Part shown: one piece after another, positions 52,047 to 63,660 of the stretch
How the letters are laid out: every line of letters starts with the position of its first letter
Position numbering within the stretch: the stretch's first letter is position 1
Translations under genes and position numbers: made by a program
Source: Ceratothoa steindachneri
Lineage: Eukaryota > Arthropoda > Malacostraca > Isopoda > Cymothoidae
Length of the DNA: 64,000 nucleotides
Direction of reading: 5' to 3'
Assembly (NCBI GenBank): GCA_963969495.1
Contig: OZ018323.1
Coordinates: forward strand, 80,548,919 to 80,612,918
Notes under the pieces: generated by a model
What the model saw: the letters and a program-made list of their open reading frames with translations, nothing else
Told to the model about the DNA's origin: nothing
Databases searched by the model: none

Positions 52047-54283
52047 CAAGGAAAATAAGTACCCTAGAAGACCTTACGGTCCATACAAGGAGGGTGCTTT
52101 TGGGGCAATCCTCGAAGGTGTCCATTGGCAACCTCGAAGATCACTCGCGAGGATCTTAACGGTGATTTTGCAAGACTTTATCTAGTCTTGACTTGAACTG
52201 ATCAACAGATTCACTGTGGACAACTTCCGTCGGAAGTGCGTTCCAACTACCACAGATACTGTATGTGAAGAATTTCCCACACAGATCACGGTGATATCGC
52301 TTCAGTTCAAGTTTGTAGCCGTAATTTCTTGTTCTCCCCTCGCTGAGCTGGAAAATATCCCCGTAGCCCAGTCTGTCGAAGCCTCGAAGTATTTTAAACA
52401 CTTCGATAAGCTGGTCCCGTAATCTACAGGTCTCCAGCGAGAACATATCTAAATCCCTTAGTCTATCATTATAACTCATATGCCCGATAGAGGGAATTAG
52501 TTTGGTTGCCCTGGCTTGAACGCGTTCCAATCTCTCGATGTCCTTTCTAAACGAAGGACTCCAAAATTGTACGGTCGGACGACGGAGTTGTACAGACAGA
52601 GTATTATCTCCTTGTTTCGATATCCAAACTGTCGCTTCATATACCCTAACATCCTTTGGGCTTTCTTCTCCACCTCAATACACCGTTTGTAGAACTTGAG
52701 GTCACTAGTGATTGTTATAGCCAAGTCCTTCTCAGTGTCGGTAGATTCAAGAGCAGTCCCCTTAAGGATATACTGAGATTGGGGGTTTCGGTGGCCGATA
52801 TGCATCACTTTTGCATTTGTTCACGTTGAAAGGCATTTGCCACGTATCCGACTACTCCCCAATCTTCCGAAGATCATCTTGCAGGCGGGTAGTATTTCCA
52901 TCCTTTGCAACGTTCATACCAAGCTTGGTATCGTCGGCCAATTTAGAAATCTTGGCAACCATGTCACCGTCCATGTCGTTGACGTAGATGATGAATAGTA
53001 GTGGTCCCAGGATACAACTTTGAGGCACCCCGCTAGTAAAGGGCACCCACTCAGAAGCCTATCCATTTAGCACCACCCGTTGCCGTCTGCCATTTAGCCA
53101 GTTCTATATCCAGCCGGCTACTTTTCGGTCTATGCCCAGCGCTCGTACTTTCCGGAGAAGGTAGCGGTGTGGTACCTTATCAAAGGCTTTCTGAAAGTCT
53201 AAAGTAGACCACATCCACCGCCTTGTCCCGATCGTACTCAGTGAAGACGAAGTGGATGAATTCCACAAGGTTCATCAGGCATGACCGTTGCCTTTGGAAG
53301 CCGTGCTGGGAACTCCCCAGTAGCAGCTTTGACTCTAAATGCGACGTCATTTTGTCCACCATCATGCTTTCCATGAGATAACCGGTCGGTAGTTCGACGG
53401 TTGGCTACGGTCTCCTTTCTTGAAGATAGGACTCACCTCCGCTTCACGCCAGTGTCTAGGAACGCATTCGGTCCGGATTGACATGTTGAAGATTGCGCTC
53501 AGGTGTCGTGACACTTGATCGCGCACTTCTTTCAACACTTTAGGTAGAAACCCATCCGGGCCAGGTGACTTATTCGTCATTAGGTCACTGATCTTCTCTT
53601 CTATTTCTCCTTCGGTGAAGTCCATATCCTCCCCCTCCCCCCGAATAAGAATCCGTTCGCTGGGGAATGGGACCACACTCTTCAGTAAACATTGAAGAGA
53701 AGTAGTCGTTGAGGAGGTTAGCATTTTCTGAATCTAAGTGCTTTAATGTCCCCTCCTCATTCCCAAGGGGCAATCGTTCGACGGATTGGTTTACGACCGT
53801 TTTCATATCCAAAGAACTCCTTGGGATTCTCTTTACAAAGTCTCGCCACTCGGAGTTCCTCAGACCGCTTAGCCGCCCTTATGCTGGACTTCACCCTCCT
53901 GGATAGCTTCCGGTATTCGTCAAAGTCACCCGAGATCTTAAATTGCCGGTACACATTTCTCTTCTCCCTAAGCAGTTGGCCGATTTCTCGATTAAACCAC
54001 TTTGGTGGAACAGAAGACCGACGGGGGAAATTTCAGTGGGATGAAACGCGATTGCACTCATGAATGTGGTTTTGAAACTGTTCCACGAGTCTTCAACAGC
54101 CTCGCACACTTCTAGCCTCTAGTCAGTCAGTCCAGCACGAAGACCTGCAAAGTCTGCTCTTCTCAAATCAAGTTTCCTCGATTTACTGGTTGCAGGCCGT
54201 GCCTTGGGGACTGACTACAAATCTAATTAGTCGGTGGTCACTGCCACCGAGCTCTGCGCTAACAGAGAGCTCCTCAACGATGT
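52047..54283 (-). mobile_element. CR1-like LINE copy B2, 3' part: end of endonuclease, RT and C-terminus
   Basis: From the right: the end of the endonuclease (54230-54283), linker (CEAVEDSWNSFKTTFM), RRVKSSIRAAKRSEELRVA, then RT with KSPGPDGFLPKVLKEV (53520-53580), CVPRHWREAEVSPIFKKG, GSSQHGFQRQRSCLMNLVEF (53230-53310), SGVPQSCILGPLLFIIYVND (52985-53040) and KLADDTKLGMNV (52915-52950, the catalytic (F/L)ADD box). The C-terminus (52156-52530) has ERVQARATKLIPSIGHMSYN and WNALPTEVV. The 3' end matches copy B3 (acaaggaaaataagtacccta). Several frameshifts. Confidence 0.85.
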
Positions 54284-56142
54284 CATCCTCATTTTTTTTT
54301 TTATTATTAGAGCTCATCTGGCGACTGCCTACATGGGCATTAGTCGCCGTATTAAAACTGGCCTAGTTCTAGGCTACTTTAAAATAAAATTAAACGAAGA
54401 AAAAAAAACACCCTAAATGAGGGAAAGGACAAAAACAAAAACAAATGCAAAAAACAAAACAAAAAAAACAAACCCTGCTTAAATAATAGGGAGAAGGCCG
54501 GCCTCCCCCAAAAAGTCAATAAGTCCACCAGTCGATGTGCACGCACTCATCCCGAGTACAAGGGACAGGCGTTCGCGACCCCGCCCATCCCGGTACCGGG
54601 ACAGGTAAAGTGCGCGAAGATCACCCAGACTGGGACATTCGACAAGAATGTGCCGAACAGTCTGGGGGACGACGCAGTCGTCGCAATAGGGCGCAGCGAG
54701 CGCTCCATCAAATAGCGATGCGTCACACGAGTGTGCCCGATTCGGAGACGACAGAAAGCAACCTGAAGCCGCCGCGGCATTGGGGGATAGGTCCATGGGA
54801 ACAGTCGCGGCGCAATGGCACGCAACTTTAAGTTCCCTTCGACCGTCTCCCATCTTCTTTGCCAAGCAGTCCGAAGAGCTGCCCGTATTCCTGCCATGTA
54901 GTCAGTGTGAGGAAGAGCGAAACGCTGGTCCGGTCGCAGAGTCCTCGCGGAATCTTTGGCGCCCTCATCGGCGCGCTCATTCCCTACAATTCCTACATGT
55001 CCAGGAACCCAGCAGAAGATAATCTCGACATCTGCCCGGCTCGCCAAAACCGTGGCGTCACGGATTTCGCGAACCAGGGGATGCGGAGATTCCAATGCCC
55101 CGAGAGCACTCAGGGCGCTTTGTGAGTCGCTATAGATCACAATCCGGTCTCCGCACGGGGCACGTCGCGTAATCTCCCGTACCGAGTGGTATATTGCCAC
55201 CAGCTCGGCCGTGAAGACAGACGCAGCGCCTGGTAGAGCCCCGCTGACTTCAAACAGAGGGGATACGGCGTGGAAGCCGACCCCCTCTTGGGACTTGGAG
55301 CCATCCGTATACACTGGCACGGTACCAGCGTGACACGATGTGTGCTCCAAAAAGGTCGAACGCAATACTCCTGGCGCAGTACCAGTTTTGGGAGCAGAGG
55401 CGTGGCGACAAATAGCCAAATGTGGTACCCTCCAGGGTGGCGTCCTGGGCAGAACCAGGGGCACCACCGGCCAGAGAACTATATCTACCTTTCGAAGGAG
55501 TTTCCTGGCCCTAAACCCAAAGGGCTTAGGGTATGACTGGCGTCTCTCGGCGGCAAAGGCACCATCGAGATCAGCTGCGGATGCAGTGAGAGCTGTTGGC
55601 GACCTGAGGGAGGCGCTGGGCTCGCGCGTACGGGCGAGTGATGCACTGCACGCGGCGCAGAGCGAGTGGCATCTCTCCAGCATCGACCAACAGGCTCTTA
55701 ATGGGGGAAGTGCGGAAGGCACCGGTCGCAAGGAGAAGGCCGGTGTGGTGGATCGAATCCACCTTCCGCAATAAACGCTCGGCTGCGGATGCATAAAACT
55801 CGCATCCGTAGTCGAGCTTCGAGCGAACAAAGGATCGATAAAAAAGTAAGGCGGTAGCCCTATCAGCGCTGAACGTCACGGAACGGAGAATGTCCATGGC
55901 GCGGGTACAAGAGACCCTAAGGCTTCGAATATGAGCCTCCCAGGTGAGGAGCCGGTCGAATACAAGACCAAGGAACGGTGCGACTCAACCACATCCAGGC
56001 GAACCCCATTAAGAAACAAATCTGGGTCGGGGTGAAGCCGTGGATGGTGGCAGAAGTGCACCACCTTAGTCCTGGCCAAAGAAAACCGAAACCTGTGCGC
56101 TTCGGCATAGCGAGAGACGCGGTTCAATGCCTGTTCAATGCC
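54284..56142 (-). mobile_element. 5'-truncated I-like LINE copy A2 inserted in CR1-like copy B2
   Basis: It begins inside the RT thumb (QALNRVSRYAEAHRFRFSLA, near 56080-56130), continues through the linker (LLRKVDSIHHTGLLLATGAF) and RNase H to the family 3' UTR (54310-54400). It ends in a T run on the plus strand (54289-54303). On both sides lies CR1-like copy B2, but about 750 bp of B2 (corresponding to 50117-50865 of B1) is absent. No target-site duplication was found, and the right junction carries a doubled ttcaatgcc (56123-56131, 56134-56142). Confidence 0.85.
54547..55830 (-). pseudogene. I-like LINE ORF2 C-terminus with RNase H, best-preserved copy (A2)
   Basis: A 427-codon open stretch. 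Catalytic residues of type I RNase H are visible: Asp in [15 protein letters not shown], Glu in [11 protein letters not shown], Asp in VIYSDSQSALSALGAL and the last Asp in GNERADEGAKD. A PGHVGI loop precedes the last. Then come WETVEGNLKLRAIAPRLFPW and GHTRVTHRYLMERS, normally followed by a Cys/His cluster (YCDDC...HILVEC); here a one-base loss relative to copy A3 near 54698 puts that cluster in another frame. RNase H degrades the RNA strand of the RNA:DNA hybrid during retrotransposition. It lacks the RT core, so it cannot move by itself. Confidence 0.85.
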
Positions 56143-57201
56143 GAGGCGTCGATTAAGGGAGACGTTCCTCGAGTGAGCGGTCCGGGTTGGACCTCTTCTC
56201 GGGAGCATCCCTACCACTACACGTCTGCGTGTTTTCAGCCCACAGTCGTCTATAGCACCATGACTGTGTTGAGAATTTTTTATGTGGGGCCTATCCTTCC
56301 TCCTCTGAGGTAGAGTTCGTTGACACTTACCATTAGGGCAACGACTGAGTTCTCAGAAATCTGAGATTTCTTCGCCTCTACTCTGATCTGTTGGTTTCCC
56401 CTTCCTGATAGGCAACTTACCTTCACACTCGTACTGCTAGCAGAGGTTGCAGGGCCCGTGCTTGAGAGTCTCCAATAAGGTTGACCCTCGCACATTTGTC
56501 TGCACTCTTTTCTTTCGCCAAACTTATTTCTTTTCTCTTTCGTCTCCGTATTTCCCTCGTTTTTCTTCTTCCCTTTGTTTCGACCTTCATTTCTTTTTTT
56601 CTCTTTCCACTTTCCCTTGCGCACCAGTAGCGCTCGAAACGTCTACACTGGGGTGAGCTGCATAAAGGTGATTGTTTTTCTTCTTTTTCTTTCTCTTCTT
56701 AGTTTCTCCGCATGGCTGAAGTTGCACTGCCAATGCAGTTTTAGCTCCTTGAGTTGGAGTCTCATCGGCGGAACCACCCAAGTCAGTGGGAGTTTCGTCT
56801 CGAGCTTGAGCTGACTGGGCCTCTAGTTTAGAGGCTAGCTCTAGTATTCTCTCCTCGAGACGCCGAATCTGAAGCGCGTGCTCCGTTTCTAGGGTCTGTA
56901 GTTTACTTTCCAGTGCCCTAGATTTTTCCTCAGAGGTTGTAAAGAGATCTTTCAGTTCATTGTGGTATGCCACTGCCTCTCGGACTTCTCCTTTAAGGAT
57001 GTAGTCGGTGCATATACTTCCCGGGTGGCATTTCGAAAAACACCCCTCCAGGAAGTCCACGCACCACTTGTCCTTCTGGCATATCGCACATGTATATTTG
57101 ATTGCAGCTGGACCTTTTTTCCCTGTCATTTTGAACACTTTCTCTCTCTCAAAACTTTGCGACCAATCGATAGTAAAAAAAGTGGGTTGGTGAGTTCTCA
57201 C
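56143..57201 (-). pseudogene. CR1-like LINE ORF1: PHD-like finger, coiled coil, SGNH esterase (copy B2, 5' part)
   Basis: Start MTGKKG at about 57129 (or the in-frame ATG at 57201). Residues near 35-65 hold C..C, WCVDFLEGC and CHPGSIC spacing, like a PHD/zinc finger. Residues 70-130 (LKDLFTTSEEKSRALESKL, EHALQIRRLEERILELASKL) form an obvious coiled coil, followed by a Lys-rich run. After a frameshift at 56587-56624 the SGNH esterase follows (SVKVSCLSGRGNQQI, SVVALMVSVNELYLRGGR, VVGMLPRRGPTRTAHSRN). It stops at the junction with I-like copy A2. The Ser-bearing GDS block is blurred by mutation. Esterase and PHD-like domains in ORF1 are established for CR1-clade LINEs. Confidence 0.8.
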
Positions 57202-57524
57202 CGCGTGAGTCGCTGCCGCCTATCCATCGGAGAAGTTTCGGATCTTTCAGAAGGCACGCTCCATGTGCTGCTGTTCGTCCGACCGAGTCGTCAAACCTCG
57301 GCGTGCCATGGCTCCCAACCAAGCAGCACTGACGGTCCCCGAATGGGCCATCGATTTCTCACCAGGTGAACAACGGAGCACGCCCCGTACTAAACTCCTA
57401 CTAGTTACCTTCAAGAGGGCCAAGATCTAGGAGCAACCAACCTGGGAACAAAGGGCCGTCACCTCGGGACCGATGCTACTAGAGGCACCCACCCGTCAAC
57501 GGTCAATAATTACGAGCCAGGGAA

Positions 57525-57790
57525 GGGGTTAACGGGGCACTACCTTCATTCCATTCATCGTGTCCCAACGCCTAGGACACCTCTAGTCGTAGTCTCTCGC
57601 ACCCAGTGAGCGTCGATTGGAGTTGTTTATAGAGGTTCCAAAGCCTCTCTTCTGACGCATGAGGTAGCTGCCAGGTCATTATATGTAGATAGAGGGAAAA
57701 AGGGGTAAGAGTGACATGAGTTTTTTTTTTCTTTTTGTATAAGTGGAAGGTTTTTTTTAATTTTAGGAGCCTATCTGGCGACCAATAATA
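57525..57790. repeat. Repeat plus very short I-like 3' end, shared with 14910-15240
   Basis: See 14910-15215. The I-like part here is only the terminal words ttttaggagcctatctggcgacc (57764-57786), after which unrelated purine-rich DNA begins. Confidence 0.6.
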
Positions 57791-60429
57791 AGTGGAAGAG
57801 ATAGGATAAAATTGAAAAAGGAGGATAGAATAGAAAAAAGAAGGAAGGAACACACAGTGGGACTGTCAACAGTGTAGGGAAGAGGATAAGGCGCGTGCGA
57901 GTCTGCCGCCTCTCGACTGTTGCTGTTAGTTCCACTGAATTAGTCTCATAATCCGAGACGAGGAAAAGGGGACCGAGAAGCCTATTGCACAAATTCCCTG
58001 CTTTCGACTGGGCATGTTTCAAAGACTCCTCCAACTCGGCAACGAAGGTCTTTGGAGGGGACGAACAAGAGCAATTCACTTTACCTCACCCGCACGCAAC
58101 CAGAAACTCAACGGGCGATTTCATACTTAAACCAGCACCGAACAAGATAAAACGGAGGACAAAAACAAAACAAAATACAACTAGAGAAAAGAACTAAGAT
58201 CACACCACTTCTTAAGACAGAGAAAGTGGAATTAAACACGACGATCCCAGCGCCTTCAAACTAAACTACTACTCTCAAAATGCCACCGCCTCGATCAATT
58301 TCGAACAACCAGTGACACCCAGAAGAAATCTAAATAAACCGGTCCGCACTGCATTCATTAACAAAGAAAAACCTAGAGCCATGGGACATTTTATTCATGT
58401 GGGGTCACGCGATTCTCCTCATCATGTTAGCTGCATGCTGAGCCAAGCTACACCTGACAGTCCTTGCTGTACGTTCGACCAATTTTCAGGTGTTGGCAGC
58501 GAAGGATGCGAACTCTGGTCCCATAAGGGAGATTTTAGCGTTCTTTTCAAGCGCCAAAGTGCTCCTAGGAGGCTCAAGAAGGACAGCTAATTCAGCGATC
58601 ACCACCAACACGAACGAGTAAGAAATATAGACTCTAATGGGGAAGAAATTCACTATTTTTCGAGGCATGACAGTAAAATCCAATAGGGTCTTTATTTATT
58701 TACAAAAAAAAAAACACTATTGGGATCAAGGCAAAATGAGAGAGATAATACAAAGTAATTTTTTCCGCAGGTTATTATTTCATTATATTAAACCTCGCTA
58801 CTAATGACACACACATATATAAATATATTTATCATATATATGTTTGTGTGCCTTATATTTCAAGTACAAACTAGATCGGGGGCGGGTCCTGCGCGCGCTC
58901 CACCAATAAGGAATAGAAATTACTCAAAGGGCGGAGTCTCCGGCGCCCCTCCCACATCTCATAGTACACAGATGCACACACAAATTCACATACACTCCCA
59001 AACACAACTTTCGTTCCGCCAGTCTGGTTGGTTCGTAGTATTAGCAACCACATCCCTCAACTACAATTAAGGCCAGGCCGTGGTGGCGAGTGGATGTGTA
59101 TAGTGCTCTGAAATCTCATATGCAAGCATGCTTGTTTATTTGTTTCTTTCCCACATCGATGGCAAGTTTCAGCCGCCTTAGATATGTGTACGATTGATAA
59201 TTTCGACCACTGCCATAGCTCTGAGTTTACTAATGGGTAACAACTAGTTCCACGGGCACAAGCCAGGCGCATAGTTCTTAACCTTGATTCTCTTTGTATT
59301 AATTTCGGCGACCTGGGAGCGGGCATTATTCAGGCGAGGCCCAGATGATACAAGGTGCTAGCTAGCTCGTCGTATCTCTCCTCTTATAAGCATTAATCAA
59401 ATTTAAATTTCTCTACTCTCTTTTTCCTCGCCTCCCAATGAATTCAATGGCCAGATCGAAGATACTAAGAATGAGGTTCTTTTATCCTCGAATTTACAAC
59501 TTCACTAAAATTCCACTCGTTTTTCTCCTAGTTAAATTTAACCGAAAACCAACGAAGGCATATGGCGCGGGAGTTTCTTAAGGAGAGAGATGTAAAAGAA
59601 GTGGTAAGGATTCTCGGGATGTCAGCTGCGGTATGCTGGCCTATGTTTCACCCGACACCCCAATGCAGGGGCCAAGAGTGCCAGACTTTAAGTATGTTAG
59701 GGGGTTGGCCACGTGGCCCTTTGTGGGTTCCACTCGTCTAAGCCGTACCCTAAAAGTGTGTTTATGGGGGAGGGGGTAAATGAGATGGAACGGGGAAGAA
59801 AAATAAAGGACGTACATATATAATGAAAACCTCGGTAACGTGCATTTATCTCTCAAACATCCTCGCACAAAAAAGATATCCGACAAAGAAGGTGGACAAG
59901 ACAATTAATTGGTAAGGTAAAGGACATAATATAATGAAAAAAAGTAGTTTATAGGGTGATCGTGAGAAAGCTGAAGGCTCCCCAATTTCCAGGGCGAGGC
60001 TCCCTCGCTACACCTTTTCAAATTCCTAAAGTGTGGAACTCTCCCCAAATTATTTTGAGAAAATAAATGTAACCAAAGAGGGAAAATCTATTGAATAAAG
60101 AAATGAGAAAACAGCCGAAATTGAGTAAATAGAAAGAAATATTTAAGGAAGGCAACAAATTCGTACATGGAGCACAGGTACTTGAACTCGCTTGCGGGGC
60201 CGCCTAGAGAGAGGCACAGTGGCAAGTAGCCTCTCGAAAGAAAAGGGGTAGCAAGTAGGGTCGAATATTAGGTGAAACAAACAAAATGGAAGCGACAGAG
60301 GAACGCTTTTGAGCTGGATCGACACTCATGGGGTAAGGGGGCACAATTAATTCTTATTGACGCACCGATTATCCCCGTAAGCAAGCATCAAGAGGCGTTC
60401 GGGGGAGGGAACCAACGTGTAAATCCCGA
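57791..60429. other. Unassigned DNA, no gene supported
   Basis: A minus-strand frame at 57771-58079 contains FVAELEESLKHAQSKAGNLC and LLGPLFLVSDYETNSVEL, which looks protein-like (helical, non-repetitive) but I cannot assign it. Frames at 58312-58590 (plus) and 58486-58683 (minus) overlap and are undecided. The rest is AT-rich sequence without RNA genes that I recognise. A noncoding first exon or promoter of the BICRA-like gene could be here or nearer, but no evidence points to one. Confidence 0.35.
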
Positions 60430-60965
60430 CTACCTTCCTGGATCAAGGGTCTTTCGGAGGGGGTGGGGGATCCTGACATTCCAAAGCGCCACCAAAATGA
60501 GGCAGACTTTATGAGTCCCCGGATGTTGCCTCCTGCGAGCCATTATGTAGGTGGACATGTGAGAGGGGGAGGGGGTGCTGGTTTTGTCGGGACTGGGGCT
60601 TGAACCCTTATCGCCGCCAGCTTTACCACGGTGGGACCTGAGGACGAGGAAGAGCCGAAAAGAAGGGTTCCGAACCAGCGCAGTAACTATCGTGCTCACA
60701 GGGTGCTTTGTTAACCTGAGAGGCGGGGGATGTCCCTTGGACCCTAGACGGCCAGGAGGACCTCAAACAATTTAATACATGTAAATCTTTGTTTGGGACA
60801 AGAGTACCAATGATTTAAGGCGGTAGCGATACTAACTCAGGGAGCCTGCCACAATCGAACGTGGCGAAGAGATGGGGGAGAGGGGCTCTCCTCTCATCAC
60901 AAGTTCAACTTGACCGCACATTGGTCGGGCAGCTCTTGGGGGGATAACTTACAGGAAGTTGGTAG
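60430..60965 (-). mobile_element. I-like LINE ORF1 fragment (copy A9)
   Basis: Words collinear with ORF1 of copy A1 include ttgaaccctta.cgccgccagctttacca (60600-60630; compare 47345-47375) and, at 60810-60960, ggcggtagcgatac, gccacaatcgaacgtg and gaagagatggggg (compare 47805-47880, the segment before the knuckles). The knuckle region between is deleted. Frames are broken. Confidence 0.65.
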
Positions 60966-61924
60966 TCACTGGAGGGAAGCACGCTCAACCGGCAGTAGTG
61001 CCTTCTCGTTTCCTCCCTCTCCGGGGGGTGAATAACGATAAGTAATAAAGATGAATAGAGATAAGCGGGTCCACTAACGTCTAAGGTGGATGATAACCTT
61101 TATTATCATACCCCGGCACTGGAAGAGGGACCAAACTAATACACCGCATCAGTTTCACGAAACACTCACTTCAGCACTTTCTGCCACCATTAACCAGACA
61201 CAGAAAAACAAGTCTGCGGGTTAATCGAGGTGGTTAACCTAAGGGCAGGACCCACACCATCACCCAGTCCTGCTTATAAGAGCGAGCGAGGTCGTGCAAA
61301 AAGCTGGATAAAGAGGACGATAATACACACAAGCTTGAGCATGGAGGTAAGTTAAGCTTTCCTCCAAGCGGCCTTATCGCATTACATTTAGCCCCCAATG
61401 GACGAACACAACGTCCGTCTTGCCATGTGCATTTATTTACAACCTTTTGGGTAGTGCGATAGTGTCAATAAAGGAGTCCTCCCTACTTGGGAACATCTAA
61501 AAAGGCAACCAGGGCAATCTTGGGAAAGTGTGCACGAACTCCAATCCACCTCTCCCCCCCTAGTCAATCCATTCTTCACTTATCAGAGCGCCCGCGTTTA
61601 TTATCAGCTCCCGAAGAGGAAGGGGGTGGAACCCAGCGAAAGAAGCAGTAAATCGCCAGAAATCACAAATTTTACGTTTTTAGGTTCATGAATGCGAGTC
61701 TTCAGTACATACACTTGTGACCCTCGGATTCGATGCACCCACCCACCCCCAGTGCAAAGAAAAGGTGGAAAGGGGGGGGGGGAGTTCTAGTTCGTACTTT
61801 TTGAGTGTTCGCGCTCTTGTGTACTAACTTGTTTATTGAGGTTCTAGTGCACGGTTTACTATATAAATCTATTCTAGTTGTCGTTACCCTTTTTTGTGGG
61901 GCGATGGGTTAAATTGGAAAAAAA
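60966..61924. other. Unassigned DNA, no gene seen
   Basis: Homopolymer and purine runs only. No open frame above background and no recognisable RNA. Confidence 0.35.
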
Positions 61925-62290
61925 GGGAAACTTGAAGCCCATCTAGCGACTGCCTACCTGGGCAAAAGACGCCGTACTCACGCTACAGCATAATGCTAGG
62001 CTAGAATAAAAAAAAACAAATAAAGATAGAATAGGAACAAAGGCTAAGATACAAGCTTACAAGAGAAAGGCTAATAAGAGAAGCTTAAAAAACAAAAAAA
62101 AAGGCAAGAAGGAAGAGCGCTCCGGCATCGGAGGTAGGCCGGCATGCCCTTTTGCAGGAACATGCGGCTTACAACAGTCATATAGTCCGTAAGTCAGTGT
62201 ACACGAACCAGTCCCGAGTACAAGGGACAGCAGTAGCTACAGCGCTATGTACCGTGCGCCCAAGATCACCCAGACTGGGACATTCAACAA
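61925..62290 (-). mobile_element. I-like LINE 3' end (copy A10)
   Basis: The plus strand reads agcccatctagcgactgcctacctgggca at 61936-61964, the family 3' UTR. At 62180-62290 come remnants of the ORF2 C-terminus (FVECPSLGDLG on the minus strand). Strongly truncated. Confidence 0.7.
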
Positions 62291-62639
62291 AAATAAGGAA
62301 AAGCCATTTAGCGGACGGGAACAAGCAGTAGAAAAACCGGTATTCTCGCGTCCTTTTAAAATTCACTAATTAACGAATCTCATCATCCACGTCAAGCGAG
62401 TGACTAGACCCGTGTAAGAGAATGAAGGAGGCTAACCAATGCATCTGGCTTTGGGGGGGGCGGGGCGGTGGGGAGGGGGTAAGTAAGTTCAGCAAGATCC
62501 ATCTATCTCGAACAACGCGCTCTTTCCCCTGACAGAAAATAAATTCTAAAACACCCGTGAACAACTAGGGCATTTTCAAGCGAGTTAAAATTAATCAGTG
62601 GGGTGAAATACGCATTTGTACACCTTCAAAATTAAATTT

Positions 62640-63660
62640 GAATAGAATTCCAAACATGAAATTTACACAATAGATGTATATTAATGTAAAGTTAAAAATT
62701 ATGTGCACAAAAAGGTATGAAACAGAATTGATATTCAGTAAACTTGAAATTAATAAAAACGGGGGTGAAAAAAGTATTCGTACAAATCCATATTTGGTGA
62801 TTAATACTTAGTTGCGTTACTTTTGTTGGCTTTCACTGCCATCAATCGTTTCCTGTACTTCTTCACAACCTCCCTTTGGTATTTCGGCCCATTCTTCTTT
62901 GCAAATTACTTCCAATTCTTTCGTGTTCTTGGGACCCCTCAAATGAATCTTGCTCTTCAATGTTCGCCACAAGTTCTCTGTTGGGTTCAAATCAGGCGAC
63001 TGGCAAGGCCACTCTAGAACGTTTACATTGTTTTTACGGAACCATTCGCAGTATGCTTTGGGTCATTATTTTGTTGAAAGATCCATCCCTCTCCAAGTCC
63101 AAGCTTCTATACAGAAACGAACAGATGTTCTTCTAAAATGTCTCTGTAGATGGCCGAATTCATGGTTGCATCTATGATGTGGATATTTTCGGTACCATTG
63201 GATGCGAAACACCCCGACACCATGATGCTACCTCCCCCGAACTTCACGGTAGGGGTGGAGTTCTAGGGTCGTAGGCACCGCCAACTTTCTTCCAGACAGG
63301 ACGGACAAACAATTCTATTTTTGTCTCGTTTGACCACAGGACATTATCCCAGAACTCAGCTTGTTTTTCAAATGCTCACGTGCGAACTTCAACCTTCAGC
63401 AGCAGATGTGGCTTCCTTGGCCCGCGAGACTTAAAAACATGTCAGTTTAGTTTATTACTGATGGTTCGCTTTGTGACCGACGTTCCTGCCGCCAGCAGGT
63501 CATCTTGAATTTCCTTACGGGTCGTTATAGGGACAGCTCTAAGCTTCCTGAGTATTACACGAGAAGCTTTGGGGTAAATCACTTCGGAGGAGCACAAGAA
63601 CGTTGAAGTTTGTTGATGGTTCCCACCTTTTTACACTTCAGAATGACTGAGCCAATGGTG
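62640..63660 (-). pseudogene. Tc1-like transposase pseudogene (T5)
   Basis: With frameshifts the minus strand gives VPITTRKEIQDDLLAAGTSV (second HTH, 63490-63550), FWDNVLWSNETKIELF (first catalytic region, 63310-63360), a GSFNKIMTQSI remnant of the D(N)DPKHT region and SPDLNP-like residues followed by NLWRTLKSKIHLRGPKNTKEL (62900-62990). The order and spacing are those of Tc1 DD34E transposases. The second catalytic Asp region is badly mutated, and no terminal inverted repeats were identified. Confidence 0.75.
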
